DNA from: Pandoraea sp. ASV26
Lineage (GTDB): Bacteria; Pseudomonadota; Gammaproteobacteria; Burkholderiales; Burkholderiaceae
Assembly: GCF_016428915.1 (NCBI RefSeq)
Contig: NZ_JAELTP010000012.1
Coordinates: 1-64,000 of the forward strand
DNA: 64,000 nucleotides
Direction of reading: 5' to 3'
The notes below the pieces were generated by a model. It was not told where the DNA came from, searched no databases, and saw nothing but the letters and a program-made list of their open reading frames with translations. A program made the position numbers and the translations under genes. Of this stretch, positions 1 through 8,425 are shown piece after piece (the first letter of the stretch is position 1; each line of letters opens with the position of its first letter).

Positions 1-314
1 AACAGGTTGAACGACTGGAACACCATGCCCACTTCGGTGCGCAGGTGATTGAGCGCGTTCTCGCCCATCATCTTGCCGTGATCGACGAGCTTCTTGCCCA
101 CGATTTCGATGGTGCCCTGCTCGGCGGTTTCCAGTCCGTTGCAGCAGCGCAGGAACGTGCTCTTGCCCGAACCGCTCGGGCCGATGACCACGACGACCTG
201 ACGCGCATCGACTTCGAAATCAATGCCCTTGAGCACCTGATGGCTGCCGTAAGCCTTGCCCAGTCCTTCGATCTTCAGGATCGGGGCACCGAATGCTTTC
301 TTCACTTCGCTCAT
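1..314 (-). CDS. Amino-acid ABC transporter ATP-binding protein, partial
   Basis: Minus-strand gene truncated by the left window edge; about 104 N-terminal residues remain. It begins MSEVKKAFGAPILKIEGLGK and shows a Walker A motif GPSGSGKST followed by a Q-loop stretch VGMVFQSFNLF near the edge. The family (GlnQ/HisP type) hydrolyses ATP on the cytoplasmic side to drive polar amino acid uptake. The start codon overlaps the stop of the upstream permease gene (ATGA), so the two are translationally coupled. The substrate cannot be read from the sequence; the signature motif and Walker B lie outside the window. Confidence 0.93.
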   Translation of the reverse strand, partial: MSEVKKAFGAPILKIEGLGKAYGSHQVLKGIDFEVDARQVVVVIGPSGSGKSTFLRCCNGLETAEQGTIEIVGKKLVDHGKMMGENALNHLRTEVGMVFQSFNL

Positions 315-979
315 TGCACGGCACCTCCGGCACGCAGGGACTTCTCGGCGCGCTGCAAGAGCAGCGTGGTGACACCGGTCAGAATCAGATAAACAAAAGC
401 AATCGCCAGATACACTTCCAGCGAGCGATACGTCACGCTGATGATCTTCTGGCCTTCGTGCATCACGTCATGAATGGTGAGCAGCGACACGAGGGCAGAG
501 TTCTTGATCAGCGCAATGAATTCGTTGCCCAGCGGCGGAATCATGCGCACCACCGCCTGCGGCAGAATCACCGAGCGCATGGCCTGGCCGTAAGGCATGC
601 CGAGCGAGCGGGCGGCTTCCATTTGACCGCGCTCGATCGACTGGATGGCGCCGCGCACGATTTCCGAGACATAGGCACCGCTATAGATGCCCAGACCCAG
701 CACACCGCACAGGAATGCCGGCAGCAGAATATTGAACTGAGGCAGGCCGAAGAACAGGATGAAGAGTTGCACCAGCAACGGCGTGCCGCGAATGAACGTG
801 ACATATGCGGTACAGATGCCGTAGCGAATGCGGTGCGCCGGGTTCAGGCGTCCCATGCCGACCAGCAAACCCAACACGCAGCCCAGCGCCAGTGCGCAGG
901 CCGTTACCTCAACGGTAACGAGCGCGCCACGCGCGAGGTCCTGCCAGTTTGCCCAAACCGGCGAAAAATCGAGTTCCAT
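311..979 (-). CDS. Amino-acid ABC transporter permease
   Basis: A 222-residue inner-membrane protein of the HisM/GlnP type. An N-terminal membrane segment (about residues 20-42, ALVTVEVTACALALGCVLGL) is followed by the family-typical GTPLLVQLFILFFGLPQF and the EAA-loop region EAARSLGMPYGQAMRSVILPQA that contacts the ATPase. A Shine-Dalgarno sequence (ggag) precedes the ATG. It sits between the binding-protein gene and the ATPase gene on the same strand, so the three form one importer. Only one permease gene is visible, so the channel would be a homodimer or use a subunit encoded further left. Confidence 0.93.
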   Translation of the reverse strand: MELDFSPVWANWQDLARGALVTVEVTACALALGCVLGLLVGMGRLNPAHRIRYGICTAYVTFIRGTPLLVQLFILFFGLPQFNILLPAFLCGVLGLGIYSGAYVSEIVRGAIQSIERGQMEAARSLGMPYGQAMRSVILPQAVVRMIPPLGNEFIALIKNSALVSLLTIHDVMHEGQKIISVTYRSLEVYLAIAFVYLILTGVTTLLLQRAEKSLRAGGAVQ

Positions 980-1080
980 GCGTACTCCGTCAGTTGCTCT
1001 ACTGCTTTATTGCATCGGCGGGCGCCGCCACCCCATTCGGCGCGACGACAACCCCGCCCGGTATTACGTTGGCGACGTGC

Positions 1081-1818
1081 TTACTTCGCGGTACCGAAGT
1101 ACTTGCTGACCAGCGCAGCGTAGGTGCCGTCTGCACGGACCTTCTCCAGCGCCTTGTTCATCTCGTTGGTCAGTTCGGTGTCGCCCTTGCGCACGGCGAA
1201 GCCATAACGCTCAACGGTGAGCGTCTTGTCGAGCACCTTCACGCCCGGGTTGGCCTTGGCGTACAGCAGGGCTGCCGGCTTGCCGGTCACGGCGGCGTCG
1301 GCACGGCCGATCTTCACGAGTTCGAACATCTGGTCGTTCTTCTCGACTTCCACGCGCTCGACCTTCGGATAGCTTTCCTTCAGGAACTGCACCGACTTCG
1401 TACCCACCTGCACCGACACCTTCTTGCCTGCCAGATCGGCCGGTTCCTTGATGCTGGTGTTGTCAGCCTTGACCAGAATCGCCAGACCGCCGGTGTAGTA
1501 CGGGTGCGTGAAGTTCACGACCTTCAGGCGCTCGTCGGTGATGTAGATCGCCGAAGCGGCCACGTCGACACGCTTGGACAGCACGGCCGGGATCAGCCCC
1601 TTGAAATCGATGTCCGTCCATTCGATCTTCTTGCCCATGGCCTTGCCCAGCGCTTCGATCATTTCCACGTCGAAGCCGGTACGCTTGCCGTTGTCCACGT
1701 ATTCGAACGGCGGGAAGGTCGCGTCGGTAGCCACACGCAGCACGTCGTCGGCAGCGAAGACCTTGCTCGAGCAGGTGACGGCCAACGCCATCGTGAACAG
1801 GATGTGACGCAATTTCAT
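1081..1818 (-). CDS. Periplasmic amino-acid-binding protein of ABC transporter
   Basis: A 245-residue family 3 solute-binding protein. A signal peptide (about residues 1-22, ending near VFA-ADD) is followed by the typical start LRVATDATFPPFEYVDNGKRTGFDVEMIEALGKAMG and by FTHPYYTGGLAILVK. The protein captures the substrate in the periplasm and delivers it to the permease encoded next. A strong ribosome site (aaggag) precedes the ATG. It lies about 40 bases after the IclR gene on the same strand and may be co-transcribed with it. Linkage to the pyridine-type catabolic genes upstream makes a non-amino-acid ligand possible, but this is inference. Confidence 0.93.
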   Translation of the reverse strand: MKLRHILFTMALAVTCSSKVFAADDVLRVATDATFPPFEYVDNGKRTGFDVEMIEALGKAMGKKIEWTDIDFKGLIPAVLSKRVDVAASAIYITDERLKVVNFTHPYYTGGLAILVKADNTSIKEPADLAGKKVSVQVGTKSVQFLKESYPKVERVEVEKNDQMFELVKIGRADAAVTGKPAALLYAKANPGVKVLDKTLTVERYGFAVRKGDTELTNEMNKALEKVRADGTYAALVSKYFGTAK

Positions 1819-1857
1819 CTGGTACTCCTTCGTGTAGTCTCGGTCGGGTACGACCGG

Positions 1858-2604
1858 TTAAAAGTACTGCAATCGATTCGAAATACGCTCGGCTGCCGCC
1901 ACCGTGAGGCGGATCAGCTCTTCGTGGCGCTGCGCCACACGCACGGCCGGCGCCATCAGGGTGATGGTGCCTTCCAGACGTTCCTTGGCGGCGAACACCG
2001 GGGCCGACACGCCCCAGACGCCGAAATCCACTTCGCTCTCGGACACCGCATAGCGCTGCTTGCGGATCTCCTCGACCTGCGCGACGAGTCGCTCCTGGGC
2101 CACCGGCTGACCCGCCAGTTGACGGCCGATCAGGCTCTCGCGGGTGGCTTGCGGCAGGAAAGCGAGCAGTGCCTTGGCCGAGGCGCCATGCACCAACGGG
2201 TGCGCACGTCCCTTGGCAAAGGAGCAACGCAGCGATTGCTCGCTCTCGTGCATGTCGAGGCAGACGACCTGGCCGTTGGCCGCCACGAGCAGACCGACGG
2301 TCTCGCCGGTGCGCTGCACGAGGGCGTCGATTTCCTCACGCGCCTGCGTGACGAGATGCGAGTTGTGGTCGAAACCCCACGCCAATTGCACGCCGACCGG
2401 ACCCGGTTCATAGAGCGCCTCATGGGCGTGCTCCTGCACCAGGCCCCACTTCTTGAGTGGCACGAGGTGGCGGTAAACCGTGGAGAGCGGCAGGCTCGTT
2501 TGCGCGGCGATCTCGCGTGCCGCGATCGGTCGTCCATGGCGTGCCACAGTCACAAGGACTTGCAGTACGCGCTCGGAGACCGACTGAGCTTCGGTGGTGT
2601 CCAT
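1858..2604 (-). CDS. IclR-family transcriptional regulator
   Basis: About 248 residues from the ATG at 2604 (MDTTEAQSVSERVLQVLVTV). An N-terminal winged helix (AAREIAAQTSLPLSTVYRHLVPLKKWGLV) precedes the IclR effector domain with FAKGRAHPLVHGASAKALLAFLP and VSAPVFAAKERLEGTITLMAP. The frame stays open to 2703, but the extra N-terminus is hydrophobic and atypical, so the internal start is preferred; neither start has a good ribosome site. It lies between the acyl-CoA ligase terminator and the ABC transporter genes, all on the minus strand, so a role in controlling the transporter is likely but unproven. Confidence 0.9.
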   Translation of the reverse strand: MDTTEAQSVSERVLQVLVTVARHGRPIAAREIAAQTSLPLSTVYRHLVPLKKWGLVQEHAHEALYEPGPVGVQLAWGFDHNSHLVTQAREEIDALVQRTGETVGLLVAANGQVVCLDMHESEQSLRCSFAKGRAHPLVHGASAKALLAFLPQATRESLIGRQLAGQPVAQERLVAQVEEIRKQRYAVSESEVDFGVWGVSAPVFAAKERLEGTITLMAPAVRVAQRHEELIRLTVAAAERISNRLQYF

Positions 2605-2776
2605 CGTCTTGAAAACAAAAGAAAGCAAAAGAATCAGCGGGCTAGCCGCCAATGACGACATGGGCGCTATCTTGCGACGCAATTCCCAAAGTAAAAAATG
2701 CAATTCTCATCGGATGGTAACAAAATGGGAGATTACGCATAGGGATTTTCCCTTATGCAATGCGGAAAGCGCCCAT

Positions 2777-2815
2777 AAAAAACGCCGAATCCCTTGCCAG
2801 ACAAGGGATTCGGCG
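2777..2815 (-). terminator. Rho-independent terminator of the acyl-CoA ligase operon
   Basis: A perfect 14-bp stem (2783-2796 with 2802-2815) with a 5-base loop. On the minus strand it is followed by six U. It lies just past the stop of the minus-strand acyl-CoA ligase gene and separates that operon from the IclR-transporter genes. Confidence 0.9.
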
Positions 2816-2867
2816 TCTTCAAGCTGAAACCGAATGAAGATTCTGATTACCGACCGTCAGTTGATTT

Positions 2868-4397
2868 TTACGAATCCGGCGTGGCCGATAACCGGCTGAT
2901 GAGAATCGGCTTTTGCACTTTCCCAAGTGCGCTCTTCGGGAGCGCGTCGAGCATGACGACGCGTCGCGGCAGTTTGAAGCGGGCGATGCGTTCGGCCAGA
3001 AAGTCGAGCACCGTCTGCGGCGTGGCCCCCGCCGATGGCACCGGCACGATCACGGCGACGGGCACTTCGCCCCATCGCTCGTCCGGCACGCCGACGACGG
3101 CCGCCTCCAGCACCCCCGGACAATCGACCAGCGCGTTCTCGATTTCCGCCGGATAGATGTTTTCGCCGCCCGAGATGATCATGTCCTTGCTGCGGCCCAC
3201 GACCTCGAAGCAGCCGTCCTCACGCAAGCGCGCCAGATCGCCCGAGTGAAACCAGCCATCCGCAAACGAAGCGTGTCCGGGCGCCCGCCAATACTCGCGC
3301 ATCACGTTCGGCGCGCGCACGAGAATCTCGCCGACGTCTCCAGGGGGAACGTCCTGCCCCGCCGCGTCGGTCAGTCTGACTTCCACGTTCGGGCACGCAC
3401 GGCCGACCGCGCCGGGATATGCCTTCGCCTCGCCGAAACGCAATGCGATCGACACCGGGCCGGTTTCCGTCGCGCCATACACTTGCCCGAGCGGGATGCC
3501 GCGCGCATGGAAGGCATCGATGGCAGACATGGGCACCACGCTGGACCCGGCCATCACGCCGCGCAACGACGACAGGTCGGTCGTCGGCCACGCCGGGTGC
3601 AACTGCACCGCGCGCATCGTGGCGGGCACCATCAGCGAGAGCGTCGGACGATGCGTCTCGACATCCGCCAACCAGGCCCCCGGATCGAAGCGCGGATGCA
3701 GCGTGACGCTCGCCCCGCGCAATAGCGCGGGCAACGTCTGAATGCAGAGACCGCCGACGTGGAACATCGGCAACGTCGAAAGCACGTGGTCATCGGCGCG
3801 CATGTCGTGGGCCCACCAACTGGCTTCGGCATTGGCCAGCAACCCGGCCTGCGTGTGCAGCGCGCCCTTGGGTTCACCCGTCGTGCCGGAGGTGTACGCG
3901 AGAAGTACCGGAGCGTCGGCCGGCACGTCCGGGTAATCGACCGGCTTGGCCGACGGCACCGCAATGAGCCCTTCGATCGGGGCGATGGCCGGCGGCGGCA
4001 GGTCGGTGATGGCGTCCTGCTCGAGCGCGTCGCGAATCTGGCGAGCGGCGTCGCGATGCGCCGCGTCGAACCACAGCACGCGCACGCCCGCATGGCGCAC
4101 GATCGCCGCCAGTTCAGGCACGGCCAGACGGAAATTCAGCGGCAGGAAGATGGCACCGGCGCGAGCGCACGCAAACAGCAGCGCCAGTTGCAATTCGTCG
4201 TTCAGACCGAGGCACGCGATGCGATCGCCCGGGGCGATGCGCCATGTGCTGCGCAGATGTCCGCCCACGCGCTCGACGCGTCGCCACAGCGCACCGTAGT
4301 CGGTCAGCTCCGATTCACAGCCAATGCCGCAACGCAATGCCAGCCGCTCGGGCGTGGCGCGTGCGTGACGAGCTAGCGCTTCTACAAAAGGCGTCAA
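2868..4397 (-). CDS. AMP-dependent acyl-CoA ligase (class I adenylate-forming)
   Basis: 509 residues, the usual length for CoA ligases of medium-chain or aromatic acids. Seen motifs: ATP-binding YTSGTTGEPKG, VYGATETGPVS, GWFHSGDLARLREDG, hinge GRSKDMIISGGENIYPAEIE and the C-terminal catalytic lysine in KSALGKVQK. The family converts a carboxylate, ATP and CoA to an acyl-CoA through an acyl-AMP. The start appears to be TTG at 4397, supported by a ggagaa ribosome site. It is the last gene of the operon with the dioxygenase, hydrolase and acyl-CoA-dehydrogenase-like genes, 178 bases after the latter. The acid it activates is unknown; the context points to a heteroaromatic carboxylate. Confidence 0.9.
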   Translation of the reverse strand: MTPFVEALARHARATPERLALRCGIGCESELTDYGALWRRVERVGGHLRSTWRIAPGDRIACLGLNDELQLALLFACARAGAIFLPLNFRLAVPELAAIVRHAGVRVLWFDAAHRDAARQIRDALEQDAITDLPPPAIAPIEGLIAVPSAKPVDYPDVPADAPVLLAYTSGTTGEPKGALHTQAGLLANAEASWWAHDMRADDHVLSTLPMFHVGGLCIQTLPALLRGASVTLHPRFDPGAWLADVETHRPTLSLMVPATMRAVQLHPAWPTTDLSSLRGVMAGSSVVPMSAIDAFHARGIPLGQVYGATETGPVSIALRFGEAKAYPGAVGRACPNVEVRLTDAAGQDVPPGDVGEILVRAPNVMREYWRAPGHASFADGWFHSGDLARLREDGCFEVVGRSKDMIISGGENIYPAEIENALVDCPGVLEAAVVGVPDERWGEVPVAVIVPVPSAGATPQTVLDFLAERIARFKLPRRVVMLDALPKSALGKVQKPILISRLSATPDS

Positions 4398-4472
4398 CTG
4401 GTTCTCCGTGACAAGACAGACGGCAAGGCTTTGGCCCGGCGACCGGTTCGCGATCGCGTCCGAGACTGTGCT

Positions 4473-4499
4473 CCTTGCGATCCTTGCGATCCTTGCGAT
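4473..4499. repeat. 9-bp tandem repeat, 3 copies
   Basis: Three perfect copies of ccttgcgat in the 178-base gap between the acyl-CoA-dehydrogenase-like gene and the ligase gene. No coding role is visible. Confidence 0.85.
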
Positions 4500-4575
4500 C
4501 CGTAATATTCGTGCAATCTGCGCGATCGGGCCGCCAGCCTTGCGGGTTCAGCGTTCAGCGATGTCGGCGCGCCGC

Positions 4576-5820
4576 TTACTCGTCGCGCTCGCCCGGTTCG
4601 TAGAGCGCCTCACGGCCGATGCGGTCGAGACAGAGCTCCGCCGTCCAGGGCAGCATCAATGCACCGCAACGCGAATCACGATACATGCGCTCGAGCGGCA
4701 GCGTCTTGAGCATCGACTGCCCGCCGCACGTGCGAATGGCGAGACGGCACAGCTCGTTGGCATTCTCCATGATCGTGTACTGCGCCGCGTACGCACGCAG
4801 ACGCGCCTCCTTGCCCGGATCGGCCCGGCCGTCCTGCAAGGCGCGCAGGAACAGCGCGCGCGTCTGCTCGAGCATGATGTGCATTTGCGCAACCGCGATC
4901 TGCTTGGTCGGATACATGCGACGCTTGACCGGCGCGCCCATGCCCTCCGCCTCCCCGCGCAGATAGCGCACTGTGAAGTCGTAGGCCGCCTGAGCGATCC
5001 CCATGTACGTCGGGGCGAGCGTCATGAACATGTGCGGCCAGCGGCTCGCGGCCTGATAGTAGACGCCGCGCGGCATCAGTTGCAGCTCGTCGGGGACAAA
5101 CACGTCCTTGAAGAGCAGCGTGCGCGAGACGGTGCCACGCATGCCGAGGGGGTCCCAGTCGCCGGTCACGGTCACGCCCGGGGCGTCGCCCGGCACGGCG
5201 ATGTAGAACGTGTCCTTCATCGACAGTTCGGGCTTGTCTTCGGTACACAGCACGCCGTAGTAGTTTGCCGCCCCGGAGAGCGACGCGAAGATCTTGCGTC
5301 CATTGATCTTCCAGCCGCCGTCGACCTTCGTCGCCGTCGTGCCGAACGGTGCCTTGCCCGCCGCCGCCGCACTGCCCTCGGAGAACGGCTGCGCGTAGAT
5401 CGCCCCGTCCTGAATCACGCGCGCGAAGTGATGCTTGCGATACCCCGCATGCTCAGTGCGTTGCTCGGGCGTCATGTCGAGATCGTCGGCCAGAATGCCG
5501 GTCCACATCATCGAGCACGTATGCATGTTGAACGTGAGCGCCGTGGCGCCGCAGTGGCGGCCGAGCTCGGCGGAGACCATCATGTACGTGGCGAAATCGG
5601 CGCCCAGACCGCCGTCCGCTTCGGGAATGCACAACTTCAGCAGGCCGGCGGCGCGCATGTCGTCGTAGTTCTCGAACGGGAACGACGCTTCACGATCCCA
5701 GCGGGCGGCACGCGGCGCGAGCGACTCGCGCCCCACCTGCTCGGCCAGCGCCAGCAGGCGCCGCTGCTTGTCCGTGAGCGGGTAGTGCTCGCCGACGATC
5801 GAAGGGGGCTGATAGGCCAC
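4576..5820 (-). CDS. Acyl-CoA-dehydrogenase-fold flavoprotein, possible monooxygenase
   Basis: 414 residues with the acyl-CoA dehydrogenase layout: an N-terminal helical domain, a middle beta domain (IYAQPFSEGSAAAAGK, WKINGRKIFASLSG, DPLGMRGTVSRTLLFKDVFVP) and a C-terminal helical domain (IRTCGGQSMLKTLPLERMYRD). The YEGT motif carrying the catalytic Glu of true dehydrogenases reads MLPW here (about residues 389-392, Leu at the Glu position). Loss of this base is typical of fold members that act as reduced-flavin-dependent monooxygenases (HsaA/DszC type). A flavin reductase gene is divergent nearby, which fits. The start is GTG at 5820 with an aggag site, 9 bases after the hydrolase stop. The product is most likely a CoA-thioester or aromatic hydroxylase; a dehydrogenase role is less likely. 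Confidence 0.8.
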   Translation of the reverse strand: MAYQPPSIVGEHYPLTDKQRRLLALAEQVGRESLAPRAARWDREASFPFENYDDMRAAGLLKLCIPEADGGLGADFATYMMVSAELGRHCGATALTFNMHTCSMMWTGILADDLDMTPEQRTEHAGYRKHHFARVIQDGAIYAQPFSEGSAAAAGKAPFGTTATKVDGGWKINGRKIFASLSGAANYYGVLCTEDKPELSMKDTFYIAVPGDAPGVTVTGDWDPLGMRGTVSRTLLFKDVFVPDELQLMPRGVYYQAASRWPHMFMTLAPTYMGIAQAAYDFTVRYLRGEAEGMGAPVKRRMYPTKQIAVAQMHIMLEQTRALFLRALQDGRADPGKEARLRAYAAQYTIMENANELCRLAIRTCGGQSMLKTLPLERMYRDSRCGALMLPWTAELCLDRIGREALYEPGERDE

Positions 5821-5829
5821 GGTAGTCTC

Positions 5830-6690
5830 CTAGAGTGTTGCGAGGAAAGCGCGCACCTCAGCGTCGAATGCCGCCTGATGCGTCAGATTCATGAGATGCC
5901 CGGCGCCGGGCAGGCACACGTAACGGGCATCCGGGATGGATTCGGCCATGCGCGCCATGACCTTCGGCGGCGCGTTGGTGTCGTGCTCGCCCGCAATGAG
6001 CAACACCGGCACCGCGAGGCGCGCGAGGGCGGCGCGCTGTTCGAAGCCCACGAGGGCTTGCAGCGCAGCGCGGTAGGCCTCGGGGGTGAGGGCGCCCATC
6101 GCGTCGACGGCCAAGGCGTGCGCACGTGCACGCGCGGCGGCGTCGGGTTCGCCCAGCATGCCGGGCACGATCGCTTCGGCCATCTCGCGCAAGGTTTTGC
6201 CCGCGTCGAGCGGCGCGGTCCGTTGGCGCACGAATTCGCGTTGAAAGTCGCCATCCGGCTTGCCGAATGCGGGCGATGTGCCGCACAACACGAGCGCCGC
6301 AATGTCTCGCGTGAACGGCTCGCCACGCGCCATCAACTCCTGCGCGACCATGCCGCCCATGCTGTGGCCGACGAGCACGAATCGCGACGGCGTTAACTCA
6401 CCTGACGCGCTCGATGCACCCGACGCCCCCGATGCGCCCGACACACCCGCCGCTCGCAATGCATCGAGCAACGCCCGCAGGCTGTCGGCCAGCGACGCCA
6501 TCGTCGGCTTGGCGGGCATGGCGCTCTCGCCATAACCCGGCATGTCCCAGGCCACGACGCGGTACCCCGCCGCTACGAACGTCTCGAATTGCGCGGGCCA
6601 CACGTGGCGATTGCCACCAATGCCATGCAGCAGCACGAGCGTGAGCGGGCCATCGCCCGCCGTGCGGAAAGCGGGTATGGGAAGCGTCAT
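5830..6690 (-). CDS. Alpha/beta hydrolase, NicD-like candidate
   Basis: 286 residues from the ATG at 6690 (MTLPIPAFRTAGDGPLTLVL). Seen: LLHGIGGNRHVW oxyanion region, nucleophile elbow GHSMGG, acid in GEHDTNAPP and histidine in GAGHLMN. The start codon overlaps the stop of the dioxygenase gene (ATGA), implying coupled translation. In nicotinate degradation the NicX product N-formylmaleamate is deformylated by the alpha/beta hydrolase NicD, and this gene follows a NicX-like gene directly, so that role is proposed by context. A Gly-Ala-Ser linker encoded by degenerate 9-bp repeats (about 6408-6450) is inserted before the nucleophile. A thioesterase role is the main alternative. Confidence 0.85.
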   Translation of the reverse strand: MTLPIPAFRTAGDGPLTLVLLHGIGGNRHVWPAQFETFVAAGYRVVAWDMPGYGESAMPAKPTMASLADSLRALLDALRAAGVSGASGASGASSASGELTPSRFVLVGHSMGGMVAQELMARGEPFTRDIAALVLCGTSPAFGKPDGDFQREFVRQRTAPLDAGKTLREMAEAIVPGMLGEPDAAARARAHALAVDAMGALTPEAYRAALQALVGFEQRAALARLAVPVLLIAGEHDTNAPPKVMARMAESIPDARYVCLPGAGHLMNLTHQAAFDAEVRAFLATL

Positions 6691-7736
6691 GATGCGAACT
6701 CGCCTTGCAGTTGTCCGTCGCGCACGACGACATCGCCATCGAGCGCAATCGTGCAACGCCGCAACGGCAGATCGAAATGACCGAGCGTGTGACGTCCCGC
6801 CACTTCGTTGGCCCCCGTCGAATAAAGGAAATTGCCCGCGAAGGCGCGCTGCTCGGTGCCGTTGCAATCGCGCTTGTCGTAGCAGGCGAGCGCATCCCAG
6901 CGTGCGCGCGGGTTCATGCCGAAGCCGACGTGCGAGACAGCGTACGCCTCGCGATCTCCCCACGCGGCGAAGTACTCGCGCATGAGCTCGACGTCGACAC
7001 CTTCACCATCGATGGCAACGACATAGTCGTCTTCGACGGTGAGCTCGATGCGATCGCGCAGATATTGTTTGAACGTCAGATTGATGTCGCCCGGGGCAAG
7101 CACGAGTCGACCGTTCACGCTATGGGCGGCGGGGAACGCCAGCGCCAGACCACCCGGCCAGTGGGCAACCTGCCCGGGCTTGGCGCACCAGCCCCAGACG
7201 CCACCGACGCGGGCGTCGCGAAGCCCGATGCGCAAATCGGTCCCGGCAGCGGACGTGACGTGCATTTGTGCTGCACCGCGCAAACGCTTGATCGCCGCAC
7301 GCACTTTCGGCTCGAGCGCCGGGTCGGTCGCGCAGCGTTCCAGAATCTCGGGATGTTCGTTGGAGACCATCAGCACGCGCGCGCCGCCACCCAGAATCTC
7401 GGGCAGTTCGGGGGCGTGCAACAGCCCTTCGACAGTGCAATCGACGACGAGCGTCGCGGCCTTGAGGGCCGCCACGACAGGGGCCAACTGACCCAGCGCG
7501 TCGCTCGCGCCTGTCGAGCGCACCGGCACCGGTGCGCTCACGCGCGGACTTGGCACGATCAGCCGGAAAGGCTTCGCGCCAAGCGATTCGGCGGCAAGCT
7601 GCGCTAATTCCACGTTGACAGGCCGGGATTGCGTTTCGGCTACAATCGCCACCACATCACCGGCTCGTATGTCGCAGCGCCGCAAGGTCTCGGCAAATAC
7701 ATCGATCCACTTATGCTCGATTCGCTCGATCAGCAT
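6687..7736 (-). CDS. NicX-like 2,5-dihydroxypyridine 5,6-dioxygenase
   Basis: 349 residues from the ATG at 7736, which has a strong aggag site; the frame is open further to 7808. The C-terminal half reads like Pseudomonas NicX: WGWCAKPGQVAHWPGGLALA, SHVGFGMNPRARWDAL, FAGNFLYSTGAN and GHFDLPLRRC. His269, His320 and Asp322 match the positions of the iron ligands known for NicX (two His and one Asp). The NicX family opens the ring of 2,5-dihydroxypyridine with O2 to give N-formylmaleamate. Databases often label such proteins M29-type aminopeptidases, which is misleading here. It is the first gene of a four-gene operon. Exact substrate uncertain. Confidence 0.82.
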   Translation of the reverse strand: MLIERIEHKWIDVFAETLRRCDIRAGDVVAIVAETQSRPVNVELAQLAAESLGAKPFRLIVPSPRVSAPVPVRSTGASDALGQLAPVVAALKAATLVVDCTVEGLLHAPELPEILGGGARVLMVSNEHPEILERCATDPALEPKVRAAIKRLRGAAQMHVTSAAGTDLRIGLRDARVGGVWGWCAKPGQVAHWPGGLALAFPAAHSVNGRLVLAPGDINLTFKQYLRDRIELTVEDDYVVAIDGEGVDVELMREYFAAWGDREAYAVSHVGFGMNPRARWDALACYDKRDCNGTEQRAFAGNFLYSTGANEVAGRHTLGHFDLPLRRCTIALDGDVVVRDGQLQGEFAS

Positions 7737-7835
7737 ATCGTCTCCTGAGCGTATGACCCTCTCGCCCGCCGGGGGCTGTTTCGCCCCGTGGCCGCTGGTG
7801 GCCGTCACATGTCTTGTCGATCTGTTGTTCGTGCC

Positions 7836-7863
7836 ATAGTATATGAATATTCATACAAATCAA
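7836..7863 (-). promoter_or_regulatory. Promoter of the nicX-like operon with operator palindrome in the spacer
   Basis: On the minus strand, a -35 box TTGATT (7858-7863) and a -10 box TACTAT (7836-7841) are 16 bases apart. The spacer contains a perfect 14-bp palindrome, tatgaatattcata (7842-7855). It lies between the divergent dioxygenase and flavin reductase genes. A nearby MarR-family gene encodes the obvious candidate repressor; MarR proteins bind palindromes of this kind. Confidence 0.7.
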
Positions 7864-7898
7864 CCCGATCAAATTAGCCGGACGGGAGTGCAGGGACA

Positions 7899-8417
7899 GT
7901 GAACGCCAAACGCGCCGCAGTGCCAGATTTCGACAGCGCAGCTTTTCGTAGCGCGCTCGGTCAATTTGCGACCGGGGTTACGGTAATCACCACGCGTGCC
8001 GACGACGGCTCGCTCATCGGTATCACCGCCAGTTCGTTCAATTCGGTGTCGCTCACGCCGCCGCTCATTCTGTGGAGTCTCGCCACGCGAGCGGGCAGCA
8101 TGCCTGTGTTTCGCGAGAACTCGCACTACGTCGTGAATGTGCTCGCTGCCGATCAACTCGACATCTGCAAGCGCTTCGCCACGATGAAGGGCGACCGTTT
8201 CGCGGGCGTGCCGTACACGCTGTCGGCCTCGGGCACGCCGGTGCTCGATGGGGCACTGGCCTGGTTCGAATGTCATAACCGCAGCCGTTACGACGAAGGC
8301 GATCATGTCATCTTCGTGGGCGAAGTCGAGCGGTGCGGGGTTCATGCGAACGTGACCGAACGCATGCCGCTGGTCTTCCATGCGGGCGGCTTCCACAAGC
8401 CGCAGTCGCTCGGTTAA
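7899..8417 (+). CDS. Flavin reductase (HpaC/HsaB family)
   Basis: 172 residues, family length. It starts at GTG 7899 and shows FRSALGQFATGVTVITTRADDG, GITASSFNSVSLTPPLILWSL, YVVNVLAADQ and a C-terminal GDHVIFVGEVERC. The family uses NAD(P)H to reduce free FMN or FAD and hands the reduced flavin to a separate oxygenase. The only plausible oxygenase partner nearby is the acyl-CoA-dehydrogenase-fold protein of the divergent operon. The MarR gene follows after 8 bases, so the two are probably co-transcribed and share the divergent control region. Confidence 0.92.
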   Translation: MNAKRAAVPDFDSAAFRSALGQFATGVTVITTRADDGSLIGITASSFNSVSLTPPLILWSLATRAGSMPVFRENSHYVVNVLAADQLDICKRFATMKGDRFAGVPYTLSASGTPVLDGALAWFECHNRSRYDEGDHVIFVGEVERCGVHANVTERMPLVFHAGGFHKPQSLG

Positions 8418-8425
8418 GTCGCTCC

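Noticed and set aside
949-2655. Long plus-strand ORF of 568 codons opposite the transporter and IclR genes
   Set aside because: It is the GC-rich antisense shadow of well-supported minus-strand genes, with Arg/His/Gln-rich composition and no domain. The same applies to 4408-6396, 20427-22073, 23033-25129, 36092-37687 and 43975-46152 on the plus strand and to 9459-11177 on the minus strand.
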